Positions 27,773 through 37,673 of a DNA stretch of 64,000 bases are shown here, one piece after another. Source of the stretch: an uncultured Marvinbryantia sp. (GTDB lineage: Bacteria; Bacillota; Clostridia; Lachnospirales; Lachnospiraceae); contig CAKRVB010000002.1 in assembly GCA_934408725.1 (NCBI GenBank), positions 67,000-130,999 on the forward strand, given 5' to 3'. Made by a program: the position numbers and the translations under genes. The notes under the pieces were generated by a model, which saw nothing but the letters and a program-made list of their open reading frames with translations, was not told where the DNA came from and searched no databases. Position 1 is the first letter of the stretch; every line of letters starts with the position of its first letter.

Positions 27773-28771
27773 ATGGCTCTGAACAATTCACAATATGATG
27801 CAATTATGCGGGACTATCAGCGTCTGCAGTCCCTGCACCGGCATGAACTGGACGATCGAATCCTGGACGCTTATCAGCGTTTTCCACGTCTTCAGGAGAT
27901 TCAGGCTCAGATTGCTTCCGAAAGCGTGGCATGCGGCAGACAGCTGCTTGGCGGAGACGAACAGGCTCTGGAACGTCTGAAGAATCACATTCACTGTCTG
28001 AGCCGGGAGCGTGCAGCTATTTTACAAAAAGGCGGTTATCCGTCCGATTATCTGGAGCTGACTTACACCTGCCCACACTGCAAAGATACCGGTTACATTG
28101 GCAATCAGAAATGCCAGTGCTTTAAAAAAGCCGAAATTGATCTTTTATATACACAGTCCAATTTACAGGGGATTCTGGAAGAAGAGAATTTTTCTACTTT
28201 TTCTTATGACTATTATTCGAATGAGATCAAAGATGCCTCCGGTAAGACCTCTCTGGAGCGCATTCATCGTGTGACCGATATCTGTCACCAGTTTATCCGC
28301 GATTTCGATCAGACTTTTTCCAATCTGTTCTTTTACGGCGATACCGGTGTTGGAAAGACATTCCTCTCCCACTGTATTGCAAAGGAACTGCTGGATACCA
28401 CTCATTCAGTCATCTATTTTTCCGCTCAGGAACTGTTTCAGAATTTTGCGGACAAACGATTCAACCGTACCAGTGAGAAAGCGGATTCCACAGAGCATAT
28501 CTATGACTGTGATCTGCTGATCATTGACGATCTGGGTACCGAGCTGACGAACTCTTTCGTGAATGCAGAACTGTTCTCCTGCATCAATGAACGTCTGATC
28601 AACCAGAAATCTACCATTATTTCTACAAATCTTCCGTTGGAGTCTTTCGCTTCCGCTTATTCCGAGCGTATTTTTTCTCGTATTTCTAACGGATATACCA
28701 TGTTGAAACTTTTTGGTAAAGACATCCGCGTACAGAAAAAAGTCCAAAGGCTTTCTGCTAAAAAGTCTTGA
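27773..28771 (+). CDS. dnaC: DnaC/DnaI-type helicase loader ATPase
   Basis: 332-residue AAA+ loader placing the hexameric helicase on DNA. The N-terminal half includes a Cys cluster CPHCKDTGYIGNQKCQCF (near 100) that could bind zinc, as in DnaI. Then come Walker A GDTGVGKTFLSHCIAKELL (near 188), Walker B LLIIDDLGTE (near 250) and the arginine-finger region. TAAGGAGG precedes the ATG. Operon with the DnaD-like gene, as expected for a primosome module. Confidence 0.93.
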   Translation: MALNNSQYDAIMRDYQRLQSLHRHELDDRILDAYQRFPRLQEIQAQIASESVACGRQLLGGDEQALERLKNHIHCLSRERAAILQKGGYPSDYLELTYTCPHCKDTGYIGNQKCQCFKKAEIDLLYTQSNLQGILEEENFSTFSYDYYSNEIKDASGKTSLERIHRVTDICHQFIRDFDQTFSNLFFYGDTGVGKTFLSHCIAKELLDTTHSVIYFSAQELFQNFADKRFNRTSEKADSTEHIYDCDLLIIDDLGTELTNSFVNAELFSCINERLINQKSTIISTNLPLESFASAYSERIFSRISNGYTMLKLFGKDIRVQKKVQRLSAKKS

Positions 28772-28796
28772 ATAAATAAATATTTCTACTTATACT
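28768..28796 (+). promoter_or_regulatory. Probable prs promoter
   Basis: TTGAAT (28768-28773), 17-base spacer, TATACT (28791-28796). The -35 overlaps the dnaC stop codon. A TAACTGC/GCAGTTA hairpin (28808-28837) follows in the leader. Confidence 0.6.
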
Positions 28797-28897
28797 AAAG
28801 ATGAGATTAACTGCGCAAGTTATAGAGATAGCAGTTACCGCCAATATTTACAACAGATGATAAGGCAATTTGATAAAATATTTTTGGAGGATGAATT

Positions 28898-30067
28898 ATG
28901 CAGGCAGAATTTTGTAATCTTGATTCTATACCTGTTGGACCACTGGGGATTATCCCGATGGCCAGCTGCAGCGAACTTGGAAAGAAGGTAGATAAGCATC
29001 TCGTTTCCTGGAGACACGAACGTGAGCATGCTCAGAAAAGATCCGTTGCATTAAAAGAATATGAAAAAGAAAGCTATGTGATTAATGCGAAAGTTCCACG
29101 TTTTGGGTCTGGAGAAGCCAAAGGTATTATCACAGAATCTGTCAGGGGGGACGATCTCTACATCCTGGTGGATGTCTGCAATTACAGCCTGACTTATTCT
29201 CTCAGTGGCCATACAAACCATATGTCTCCAGACGATCATTACCAGGATCTGAAGCGTATCATTGCTGCTGCTGAGGGAAAGGCTAAGAGAATCAACGTTA
29301 TTATGCCATTCTTATATGAAGGTCGTCAGCATAAGAGAAACGGCCGTGAATCTCTGGACTGCGCACTGGCTCTTCAGGAACTTACTAAAATGGGTGTGGA
29401 TAACATCATTACCTTCGATGCCCATGACCCTCGTGTTCAGAACGCCATTCCGCTTCACGGATTCGAGACTGTACAGCCTGTCTACCAGTTTATCAAGGGA
29501 TTTTTCAAAGCTGCACCTGGTCTTCATATCGACAAGGACAGCATGATGATCATCAGCCCGGATGAAGGCGGTATGGGACGTGCTATTTATATGGCCAACG
29601 TACTTGGACTGGATATGGGTATGTTCTATAAGCGCCGTGATTATTCCAAAATTGTGGATGGCCGCAACCCAATCGTTGCACATGAATTCCTCGGCTCCAA
29701 CGTAGCCGGCAAAGATATGGTCATTGTGGATGATATGATCTCATCTGGTGACAGTATTCTGGAAGTAGCCGCTGAGTTAAAAGAACTGAAGGCGAACCGC
29801 ATCTTCCTTTGCTCTACCTTCGGACTCTTCACCAATGGTATGGAGAAGTTTGATAAAGCTTATGAACAGGGCGTATTTGACTATCTTCTTACCACCAACC
29901 TGGTATATCAGACACCTGAACTGCTTTCACGCCCTTACTATACCAGCTGTGACCTGAGCAAATATCTTGCTTATATCATTGATACACTGAATCATGATGA
30001 ATCCATCAGTCATCTGCTGAATCCTCTGGATCGTATCAACAGATTCCTTGTAAAGAATAATAAATAA
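28898..30067 (+). CDS. prs: Ribose-phosphate pyrophosphokinase
   Basis: Makes PRPP from ribose-5-phosphate and ATP. At 389 residues it is about 70 longer than the classical enzyme, with an N-terminal extension and inserts, a form I associate with Lachnospiraceae. Conserved parts are the substrate loop VIMPFLYEGRQHKR, TFDAHDPRVQN, and the PRPP-binding motif MVIVDDMISSGDSILE. TGGAGG precedes the ATG. Its terminator at 30101-30132 is shared with the convergent purL gene. Confidence 0.93.
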   Translation: MQAEFCNLDSIPVGPLGIIPMASCSELGKKVDKHLVSWRHEREHAQKRSVALKEYEKESYVINAKVPRFGSGEAKGIITESVRGDDLYILVDVCNYSLTYSLSGHTNHMSPDDHYQDLKRIIAAAEGKAKRINVIMPFLYEGRQHKRNGRESLDCALALQELTKMGVDNIITFDAHDPRVQNAIPLHGFETVQPVYQFIKGFFKAAPGLHIDKDSMMIISPDEGGMGRAIYMANVLGLDMGMFYKRRDYSKIVDGRNPIVAHEFLGSNVAGKDMVIVDDMISSGDSILEVAAELKELKANRIFLCSTFGLFTNGMEKFDKAYEQGVFDYLLTTNLVYQTPELLSRPYYTSCDLSKYLAYIIDTLNHDESISHLLNPLDRINRFLVKNNK

Positions 30068-30100
30068 AATTTATACACAATTTACTATTATAATTATATA

Positions 30101-30132
30101 AAAAACAGGCATCATATCCGATGCCTGTTTTT
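30101..30132. terminator. Bidirectional terminator prs / purL
   Basis: Perfect 13-bp stem AAAAACAGGCATC / GATGCCTGTTTTT with a 6-base loop; T-runs in both directions. Confidence 0.9.
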
Positions 30133-30159
30133 TATAATGTTCGCAGAGCGTGCATTCTA

Positions 30160-33100
30160 TTATTTAAAGTATTTTACTCCGGATTCGAAGATCTTCAGAT
30201 CCTGTTCTCCATAGATATTGATTGCTACCGATTCACCTCGTCTTTCAGAGTGTGCCATCTTACCGAGGACACGCCCATCCGGACTTGTAATACCTTCGAT
30301 AGCCATATAAGAACCGTTTACATTCCACTCTTCATTATTAATGTCCAGTTCTCCATCCGGTGTCACATACTGGGTAGCTACCTGTCCATTGGCAAACAGT
30401 CTTTCGATCCATTCTTTTGGTGCAACGAAACGACCTTCCCCATGGGAAGCAGGATTACAGTAAGTTGATCCAGATTCAGCCAGCTGCAGCCATGGAGATT
30501 TGTTGCTTACGACTTTTGTATAAACCATCTTGGAGATGTGACGGTTAATGGTATTGAAGGTCAGTGTCGGAGAGTCTTCTTTCTGTCCTGTGATCGCACC
30601 ATACGGAACCAGTCCCAGCTTAATCAATGCCTGGAATCCATTACAGATACCAAGTGCCAGACCGTCTCTTTCCTCTAACAGCTTCGTTACTGCTTCTTTT
30701 AGCTTCGCATTCTGGAATGCTGTAGCAAAGAACTTGGCAGATCCATCTGGTTCATCACCTGCGGAGAATCCTCCTGGGAACATGATGATCTGTGCCTGAT
30801 TGATCGCTTTCTCAAAAATCTCTACCGAGTCGCGAATGTCTTCAGCTGTCAGGTTCTTGAATACTTTTACGTCTACCTCTGCACCTGCACGTTCAAAGGC
30901 CTTCGTACTGTCGTATTCACAGTTTGTTCCCGGGAATACCGGAATGAAGACACGAGGCTGTGCTACTTTGTGTTTGCAGACGTAAATATTCTTTGTCTTA
31001 TATACACCATTCTCGATCACTGCATCTTTATCTTCTGGCTTCACACACATAAATACTGCTGTAGGGCCATCAGATGCTGTCTCTTCGCCCAGGAATGCGG
31101 TTCCGCCCTGTTCTCCGGATACTGTCTTAAATACCTTCTCCAGAGTACCTTTCCATGCTTCCAGAGCTTCATCCAGTGTAATCTTCACATCTTTATAAGC
31201 CAGCACTGGTGTATCTGTCACTTCACCGATCACGATACCACCTGCCGTCAATTTATCCACTTCTTCTGCCGGTACTTCTGCAACCAGATCACCAAATCCA
31301 GGTGCAAACAGAGTATCTTTCTCCAGTGTATCATTCAACTGTACACCCAGACCGTTACCAAATGCCATCTTGGATACTGCCAGGGCCACACCCTTGCCAT
31401 CCAGTGTATACGCAGATACGATCTTTCCTGCCTTTACGCCCTCAAAGAACTTGCCATAGAGATCTTTTACCTGTTCATATACTGGCAGATCATATGCATC
31501 TTTTTCAATCTGGAACAGAACCAGCTTATTTCCTGCTTTTTTCAGTTCAGGGGAAATCATAGTCTTGTCACTGGCTACATCCACTGCAAAAGATACCAGT
31601 GTCGGTGGTACATCAATCTCATTGAAGGTACCGGACATGGAGTCTTTTCCACCGATAGATGGAAGTCCAAATCCCAGCTGTGCTTCATAAGAGCCCAGGA
31701 GTGCTGCAAACGGCTGACTCCATCTCTTTGGATCTTCGCTCATTCTGCGGAAGTATTCCTGGAATGTCAGACGGATCTTCTTATAGTCTCCACCACCTGC
31801 TACGATCTTGGCTACGGACTCAAGTACTGCGTAAACAGCTCCGTGATATGGGCTCCAGCTGGAAAGATATGGGTCAAATCCATAAGCCATCATCGTTACT
31901 GTATCGGTCTTACCTTTCAGTACCGGAAGCTTTGCTACCATGGCCTGAGTCTCTGTCAGCTGATATTTTCCACCATAAGGCATCAGCACACTGCCAGCAC
32001 CGATAGAACTGTCGAACATCTCCACAAGTCCCTTCTGGGAGCATCCGTTTAAGTCTGCCAGGTCCTCCATCCATTTTTCTTTTACATCTGCTACAGACTC
32101 TTTTGCAAAATAATTATCTTTTCCAGATGGAATCTCTACAAATACATCGGTCTCCTGATGTGCACCGTTGGTATCCAGAAAAGCTCTGCTGATATTTACA
32201 ATCTCTTTCTCTCTCCAGATCAGCACCAGTCTCGGTGTTTCCGTAACAATTGCCACCTCTACAGCTTCCAGGTTTTCTTCTCTGGCATATTTCAGGAATT
32301 CTTCCACGTCTGCCGGATCCACTACAACTGCCATACGCTCCTGGGATTCGGAAATGGCGATTTCCGTTCCATCCAGTCCGGCATATTTTTTCGGTACCTT
32401 GTCCAGATAAATCTGGAGTCCGTCTGCCAGTTCTCCGATAGCAACGGATACACCGCCGGCACCAAAGTCATTACATTTTTTAATCAGACGGCTGACTTCC
32501 GGTCTGCGGAACATACGCTGAATCTTTCGTTCTGTAGGTGCATTACCTTTCTGTACTTCGGCTCCACATACTTCGATAGAACTCTCTGTATGTACTTTGG
32601 AAGAACCGGTTGCTCCACCGATACCATCACGTCCGGTACGGCCGCCAAGCAGGATAATGATATCTCCAGGATCTGATGTCAGTCTCTTTACGTCTTTTCT
32701 TGGAGCGGCACCCATAACGGCTCCGATCTCCATTCTCTTTGCCACATAATTCGGATGATAGATTTCTTTTACATATCCGGTTGCCAGACCGATCTGGTTA
32801 CCATAGGAAGAATATCCATGAGCCGCCTGACGTACCAGCTTCTTCTGAGGCAGCTTACCCTTCAGGGTATCTTTTACAGAGACTGTAGGATCTGCCGCAC
32901 CTGTTACACGCATCGCCTGATATACATAAGTTCTTCCGGATAACGGATCTCGGATAGCTCCACCAAGGCAGGTTGCTGCACCACCAAACGGCTCAATCTC
33001 TGTAGGGTGGTTATGTGTTTCATTCTTGAAGTTTACCAGCCATTCTTCAACTTCACCGTCAATCTCTACCGGAACAACAATACTGCAGGCATTGATCTCA

Positions 33101-33996
33101 TCAGACTCTTCCTGATCATCCAGCATACCTTCTTTTTTCAGCTTTCTCATCGCCATCAATGCAAGATCCATCAGGCAGACAAACTTGTCATCTCTTCCTT
33201 TGAAGATCTCTGCACGATCCGCCAGATACTTTTCGTAAGTACCTACGATAGGCTTTTTATAATCTCCCTCCCCAAATTCCACATTCTTTAACTCTGTGGA
33301 AAATGTGGTATGGCGGCAGTGATCAGACCAGTAGGTATCCAGCACACGAATCTCTGTCATGCTTGGATCTCTTTTTTCTTCTCCTGCAAAATAATGCTGA
33401 ATATGCTGGAAATCTTTAAAAGTCATGGCAAGATTCAGAGAATCATAGAGATCCTTTAAGGCCGCCTCTGACATCTCTGTGAAACCGTCAAAAATTATGA
33501 CATCTTTTGGCTCGTCAAATACCGTAACAAGAGTATCCGGCTTTTTCATATCCGTCTCTCTGGAATCCACAGGATTGATGCAATAGCTCTTAATTGCTGC
33601 GAACTCATCATCTGTGATCTTCCCTTCAATTACATACGTTGTTGCAGAACGAATAACCGGATCTTCATCTTCCTTCAGGAACCTGACACACTGAACAGCA
33701 GAATCTGCTCTCTGATCGAACTGTCCTGGAAGATATTCTACAGAAAAAGTTCTGTCTTCTGATCCCATTTCAAAACTTTCGCGATATAACTGGTCTACCG
33801 GTGGCTCTGAAAATACCGTCTTGCATGCTGCCTCAAATACTTCATCAGAAATATTTTCCACATCATAACGGATCAGTACCCTTACTCCCGTCATGTTATC
33901 AATTCCCAGATAGCTTCGGATTTCATGTTTCAATTCTTTGGCCTGCACTGCATACGCCGGTTTTTTCTCCACATAAACTCTTCTTACGTTACTCAT
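30160..33996 (-). CDS. purL: Phosphoribosylformylglycinamidine synthase, single-chain
   Basis: Large PurL of about 1278 residues converting FGAR to FGAM in purine synthesis. It combines an N-terminal PurS-like region, two PurM-like ATP-binding halves (NFKNETHNHPTEIEPFGGAATC is split here only for reference: NETHNHPTEIEPFGGAAT marks the first; GGKDSMSGTF the second) and a C-terminal glutamine amidotransferase with PVFPGTNCEYDSTKAFE and nucleophile Cys in LALGICNGFQALIK. I start at ATG 33996 behind GGAGGAGC; an upstream ATG at 34083 has no ribosome site. No other pur gene is adjacent. Confidence 0.96.
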   Translation of the reverse strand: MSNVRRVYVEKKPAYAVQAKELKHEIRSYLGIDNMTGVRVLIRYDVENISDEVFEAACKTVFSEPPVDQLYRESFEMGSEDRTFSVEYLPGQFDQRADSAVQCVRFLKEDEDPVIRSATTYVIEGKITDDEFAAIKSYCINPVDSRETDMKKPDTLVTVFDEPKDVIIFDGFTEMSEAALKDLYDSLNLAMTFKDFQHIQHYFAGEEKRDPSMTEIRVLDTYWSDHCRHTTFSTELKNVEFGEGDYKKPIVGTYEKYLADRAEIFKGRDDKFVCLMDLALMAMRKLKKEGMLDDQEESDEINACSIVVPVEIDGEVEEWLVNFKNETHNHPTEIEPFGGAATCLGGAIRDPLSGRTYVYQAMRVTGAADPTVSVKDTLKGKLPQKKLVRQAAHGYSSYGNQIGLATGYVKEIYHPNYVAKRMEIGAVMGAAPRKDVKRLTSDPGDIIILLGGRTGRDGIGGATGSSKVHTESSIEVCGAEVQKGNAPTERKIQRMFRRPEVSRLIKKCNDFGAGGVSVAIGELADGLQIYLDKVPKKYAGLDGTEIAISESQERMAVVVDPADVEEFLKYAREENLEAVEVAIVTETPRLVLIWREKEIVNISRAFLDTNGAHQETDVFVEIPSGKDNYFAKESVADVKEKWMEDLADLNGCSQKGLVEMFDSSIGAGSVLMPYGGKYQLTETQAMVAKLPVLKGKTDTVTMMAYGFDPYLSSWSPYHGAVYAVLESVAKIVAGGGDYKKIRLTFQEYFRRMSEDPKRWSQPFAALLGSYEAQLGFGLPSIGGKDSMSGTFNEIDVPPTLVSFAVDVASDKTMISPELKKAGNKLVLFQIEKDAYDLPVYEQVKDLYGKFFEGVKAGKIVSAYTLDGKGVALAVSKMAFGNGLGVQLNDTLEKDTLFAPGFGDLVAEVPAEEVDKLTAGGIVIGEVTDTPVLAYKDVKITLDEALEAWKGTLEKVFKTVSGEQGGTAFLGEETASDGPTAVFMCVKPEDKDAVIENGVYKTKNIYVCKHKVAQPRVFIPVFPGTNCEYDSTKAFERAGAEVDVKVFKNLTAEDIRDSVEIFEKAINQAQIIMFPGGFSAGDEPDGSAKFFATAFQNAKLKEAVTKLLEERDGLALGICNGFQALIKLGLVPYGAITGQKEDSPTLTFNTINRHISKMVYTKVVSNKSPWLQLAESGSTYCNPASHGEGRFVAPKEWIERLFANGQVATQYVTPDGELDINNEEWNVNGSYMAIEGITSPDGRVLGKMAHSERRGESVAINIYGEQDLKIFESGVKYFK

Positions 33997-34100
33997 AAGC
34001 TCCTCCATGTTTTCTCCATGTTGTTTATTTGTAAATGCTCCGAAAGCCTGCATTACCAGATATTTACCACAAGCTCCGGACAATTACGTTCTGTCATTAA

Positions 34101-35477
34101 CTACTCAGCAAGAAATGCCATATAACACTTCTTTGCTTCATAAACATCTGCTTTGCTGACAATCTCCCATGGTGCATGCATGCTCATGACTGCTACACCA
34201 CAATCGATTACCTGCATTCCGTATAAAGCAAGGATATAAGCGATGGTTCCGCCACCACCAATATCGACTTTCCCCAGTTCTGCTGTCTGGAATGCCACGT
34301 TATGCTTCTCCAGAATTTTTCGCAGTTCTGCCATATACTCTGCATTGGCATCATTCGAACCAGACTTTCCTCTTGAACCTGTATATTTATTGAAAACAAT
34401 TCCTTTTGCAAAATATGCTGCATTTTTCTTTTCAAATACAGATGCGTATTCCGGATCATATGCAGCACTTACATCAGAAGAAAGCATTTTGGAATTGGCC
34501 AATGTTCTTCTTAAAGTAAGGTCAGAATATACACCCATACAGTTCAGAAGCTCTGCTACTGTGTTTTCAAAGAATCTGGACTGCATACCAGTCGCACCTA
34601 CGCTTCCGATCTCTTCTTTATCTACCAGGATACAGCATGCTGTACGTTTCACTTTTTTCATATCCAGGATAGCTTCCAGTGAGGTGTAAGCACACACTCT
34701 GTCATCCTGTCCATAAGCAAGAATCATGCTGCGGTCCAGGCCACATTCTCTTGCTTTACCTGCCGGAACCACTTCCAGCTCTGCGGAAAGAAAATCTTCT
34801 TCCTCTATGTCGTATTTCTCCTTTAACAGATTCAATACATTTTTCTTCACAGCATCTTTTTCTTCCTCTTTCAGTGGAATATTACCAATCAGGAGATTCA
34901 GTGCTTCTCCCTCCACTGCTTTTGCCGCTTTCTTCTCCATCTGTTCACCGGACAGATGAATCAGCAGATCCGAAATACAGAATACCGGATCGTCTTCTTC
35001 CTCTCCAATGTTGATCTCTACTACGCTGCCATCCTTTTTTGCAACTACGCCGTGCAGTGCCAGAGGAATGGTTACCCACTGATATTTCTTGATTCCACCA
35101 TAGTAGTGGGTATCCAGATAAGCCAGTTCTGTATCTTCATACAGTGGATTCTGCTTCAGATCCAGACGCGGAGAATCAATGTGTGCTCCAAGAATATTCA
35201 TTCCTTTTTCGATATCCTTGCTTCCGATGATAAACAGGGCAATTGCCTTTTCCATAAACACATCGTATACACGGTCACCAGCCTGAAGCCTTTCGCCGGA
35301 ACGGATGACCTCCTTCAGATCTCTGAACCCTTCTTTTTTTGCCTGCTTCACTGCAGCCTTGACACATTCTCTTTCTGTCTTTCCATTATCCAGGAAATGA
35401 CGGTAATTCTTATTCAGTTTTTCCAGCTCTGCCAGTTCCTTTTTTCCGTAACTGGTCCATACATTTTTTCTTTCCAT
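34101..35477 (-). CDS. M18-family aminopeptidase
   Basis: 458-residue metallo-aminopeptidase of the aspartyl/general aminopeptidase group. Metal-binding and catalytic motifs are GAHIDSPRLDLKQNPLYED (near 97), YGQDDRVCAYTSLEA, VDKEEIGSVGATGMQS and the C-terminal AVMSMHAPWEIVSK. Cytoplasmic, cleaving N-terminal residues from peptides. It follows lepB on the same strand with a 68-base gap and precedes purL. Confidence 0.93.
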   Translation of the reverse strand: MERKNVWTSYGKKELAELEKLNKNYRHFLDNGKTERECVKAAVKQAKKEGFRDLKEVIRSGERLQAGDRVYDVFMEKAIALFIIGSKDIEKGMNILGAHIDSPRLDLKQNPLYEDTELAYLDTHYYGGIKKYQWVTIPLALHGVVAKKDGSVVEINIGEEEDDPVFCISDLLIHLSGEQMEKKAAKAVEGEALNLLIGNIPLKEEEKDAVKKNVLNLLKEKYDIEEEDFLSAELEVVPAGKARECGLDRSMILAYGQDDRVCAYTSLEAILDMKKVKRTACCILVDKEEIGSVGATGMQSRFFENTVAELLNCMGVYSDLTLRRTLANSKMLSSDVSAAYDPEYASVFEKKNAAYFAKGIVFNKYTGSRGKSGSNDANAEYMAELRKILEKHNVAFQTAELGKVDIGGGGTIAYILALYGMQVIDCGVAVMSMHAPWEIVSKADVYEAKKCYMAFLAE

Positions 35478-35545
35478 TTTTGTTCACATCTCCATTATTT
35501 GTTCCTTTATTGTTATGTGGGAGCAGCTTTCCAGTTCATCCCACA

Positions 35546-36064
35546 TCAGTGAATCAGTCCAAACTTGCTAAACGGATAGATCCGTACAAATGCTTTTCCA
35601 AGAATATGACTTCTCGGTACCGGACCAATCACACGGCTGTCACTGCTGTGATTCCGGTTGTCTCCCATACACCAGTATTCGTCCTCTCCCAGTGTAATCT
35701 CCTGCGCTGCCAGACCAGGATCCTGAATCACTTCTTTCCCATAATCTTCATCCAGAATCTCACCGTTGATATAAATATTTCCTTCTTCATCGATCCGCAC
35801 TGTCTCTCCAGGCAAACCAATAATACGTTTGATCCAGCGTTTATCCTTCTGATCATCCGGATAAATAACGACAATATCAAACCTTTCCGGATCTGTAAAA
35901 CGATAAGACAGCTTATCACAGATCAGATTGTCTCTGTCCTGAAGCGTATCCTCCATCGAATGTCCATCTACCTGTACTCTCTGTCCTACAAATGTGACAA
36001 TAAACAATGCTGCCAGTATCGCTACTACAAAGCATCCGATCCAGCTTAATATTTCTTTCTTCAT
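35546..36064 (-). CDS. lepB: Type I signal peptidase
   Basis: 172-residue membrane peptidase releasing exported proteins from their signal peptides. One N-terminal helix (WIGCFVVAILAALFIVTFV) precedes the catalytic Ser in VDGHSMEDTL; the catalytic Lys lies in RWIKRIIGLPGE; box E is GDNRNHSSDSR. I start at ATG 36064, which has AAGGAG seven bases upstream. Part of a same-strand run of envelope genes. Confidence 0.94.
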   Translation of the reverse strand: MKKEILSWIGCFVVAILAALFIVTFVGQRVQVDGHSMEDTLQDRDNLICDKLSYRFTDPERFDIVVIYPDDQKDKRWIKRIIGLPGETVRIDEEGNIYINGEILDEDYGKEVIQDPGLAAQEITLGEDEYWCMGDNRNHSSDSRVIGPVPRSHILGKAFVRIYPFSKFGLIH

Positions 36065-36098
36065 CTGTTTCTCCTTTTTTACCATTTCTGGTCATCTA

Positions 36099-36746
36099 TC
36101 AAACCGTCAGTACTGCTGTTGCCAGAATCGAGCTGAGATTCACCGTTATATGAAACAGAATCGGAGCGAAAATGGAATCCCATCTGTCATACAGTAAAAT
36201 CATAATCACAGCCATCGGAAATGCAGCCACCGCCTGCCGGAGATTGCCATGATATACGGCAAACATCCCGGCTGCCAGAATGATTGACAACCATCCTTTA
36301 TTATAATCCTTTAGACGATGATAGACAAGACCTCTGAATAATACTTCTTCCATAATGGGAGCAATCACTCCCACGCCAATGATCTGCATCAGTATACTGC
36401 TTTGAAAAAGTGAATCCTGTGCAGAACTGACCATTATTTCTTCCTTATCATACAATTCAAGCAGCGTAAATACTGCGTTCATCACACCGGTAAGAGTCAC
36501 ATTTACTATCAGGGCCAGCAGCACTACGAATATTCCCTTCCAAAACGTAAATCTGCTTTTCTTTTGCTGTTCATAACCATCTGTTTTCATCATCCACAGA
36601 TAAATTGGAAGTACCATCACTGCTGTTATAGTTACGCGAAAGGCTGCATCTGCATGCAGCCCCATCATCTGTACTATATTGATAGCAAAGAAATGGATCA
36701 CAACCGGTCCCAGTACCCTGGCTCCTGCCTGTATGACTTTATCCAT
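36099..36746 (-). CDS. CPBP-family intramembrane metalloprotease
   Basis: 215-residue membrane protein with about six to seven helices and the CAAX-protease/bacteriocin-processing (ABI) motifs: PIMEEVLFRGLVYHRL (Glu-Glu and Arg), FAVYHGNLRQA (His) and ILFHITVN (His, Asn). Family roles include bacteriocin self-immunity and membrane proteolysis; none can be assigned here. It starts two bases after the amidase stop, so they are probably co-translated. Confidence 0.88.
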   Translation of the reverse strand: MDKVIQAGARVLGPVVIHFFAINIVQMMGLHADAAFRVTITAVMVLPIYLWMMKTDGYEQQKKSRFTFWKGIFVVLLALIVNVTLTGVMNAVFTLLELYDKEEIMVSSAQDSLFQSSILMQIIGVGVIAPIMEEVLFRGLVYHRLKDYNKGWLSIILAAGMFAVYHGNLRQAVAAFPMAVIMILLYDRWDSIFAPILFHITVNLSSILATAVLTV

Positions 36747-36748
36747 TA

Positions 36749-37636
36749 TCAGGACCTCCCAAAATAGAGATCTATGCCATCTGCAATACCCTCTGCCATC
36801 TCCTGCTGGTGTTCCTCTTCTGCCATATAGGCATCGTCTGATTCATTAGACATGAATCCCATCTCTAACACTACTGACGGGACCTCACTCCAGTTCAACA
36901 AGATCTGGTTGTCCACATTGTAAAGTCCCTTTGCATTCAGCCCGGTCTCCTCACAATAGGACTGCAGAATAATATCTGCCAGTGCATTGCTCTTTTTTAT
37001 ATTACCTGTTCTGTCTTTCCAGTACGGATTCTCATAAGAAGGTGCCATTACTTCTACACCTTTCTCTGTGCTGTCTTCTCCGCCATTGGCATGAAGACTG
37101 ATCAGAATCTGTGCACCGGAAGCATTCACATTCTTTGCACGCTCCGATTCGCTCAGATCTGATTCCTTATTATCCCGGGTCATATAGACTTCATATCCCC
37201 GGTCTTCCAGCTGCTTCTTTAATTTCTCAGCAACGGAGAGATTCAGTTCTGCTTCTGTCAGACCGGATACCGTTCCACTGGTTCCTTCACTGAACCCTTT
37301 TGCCTTTTCTTCTGCGTCCGGTCCTATTGGTTCTTCTTTCTCCAGATCACCGCCTTTTTCCTGATGAGATGCATCAATGGCTATGATGATCTTTTCATCC
37401 TGGCTGGCAGCTGTCTCTGACTCTGTTTCCATCTCAGCTTCGGTTTCGTCTTCCTTCTGCTGTTCTGTCGCAGCTTCTGTCTCTTCTTCTGTCTGTGCAC
37501 TCAGTGCTTCTTTTACTGCCTTTTCGATATAAGCAGCCTTCTGCTCATCCTCTGACAGCATGGCACTGACTGGTACCATCCCCGATACGCCAACTGCCAG
37601 TGCCGTAAAAAACGCTGCAAATTTTTTCTTTTTCAT
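36749..37636 (-). CDS. Secreted N-acetylmuramoyl-L-alanine amidase (Amidase_3)
   Basis: About 295 residues. Signal peptide (KKKKFAAFFTALAVGVSGMVP), an E/T/S-rich acidic linker (about 40-85), then a zinc amidase domain with IIIAIDASHQEKGGD (metal His), ILISLHANGGED (metal His) and the catalytic Glu in VVLEMGFMSNESDD. The first metal-ligand Glu is less obvious. It cuts the bond between MurNAc and the stem peptide. ATG 37636 is preferred because it puts the signal peptide at the N-terminus; a longer ATG (37684) overlaps the upstream gene. Confidence 0.9.
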   Translation of the reverse strand: MKKKKFAAFFTALAVGVSGMVPVSAMLSEDEQKAAYIEKAVKEALSAQTEEETEAATEQQKEDETEAEMETESETAASQDEKIIIAIDASHQEKGGDLEKEEPIGPDAEEKAKGFSEGTSGTVSGLTEAELNLSVAEKLKKQLEDRGYEVYMTRDNKESDLSESERAKNVNASGAQILISLHANGGEDSTEKGVEVMAPSYENPYWKDRTGNIKKSNALADIILQSYCEETGLNAKGLYNVDNQILLNWSEVPSVVLEMGFMSNESDDAYMAEEEHQQEMAEGIADGIDLYFGRS

Positions 37637-37673
37637 TCTTCTTTTTGACTCCTGTCCAAACGGACCTCTTATA

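Noticed and set aside
30970..32052. 360-codon plus-strand frame opposite purL, and a similar one opposite metG at 55522-56634
   Set aside because: Both lie fully antisense to strongly conserved enzymes and show no domain or start signal.
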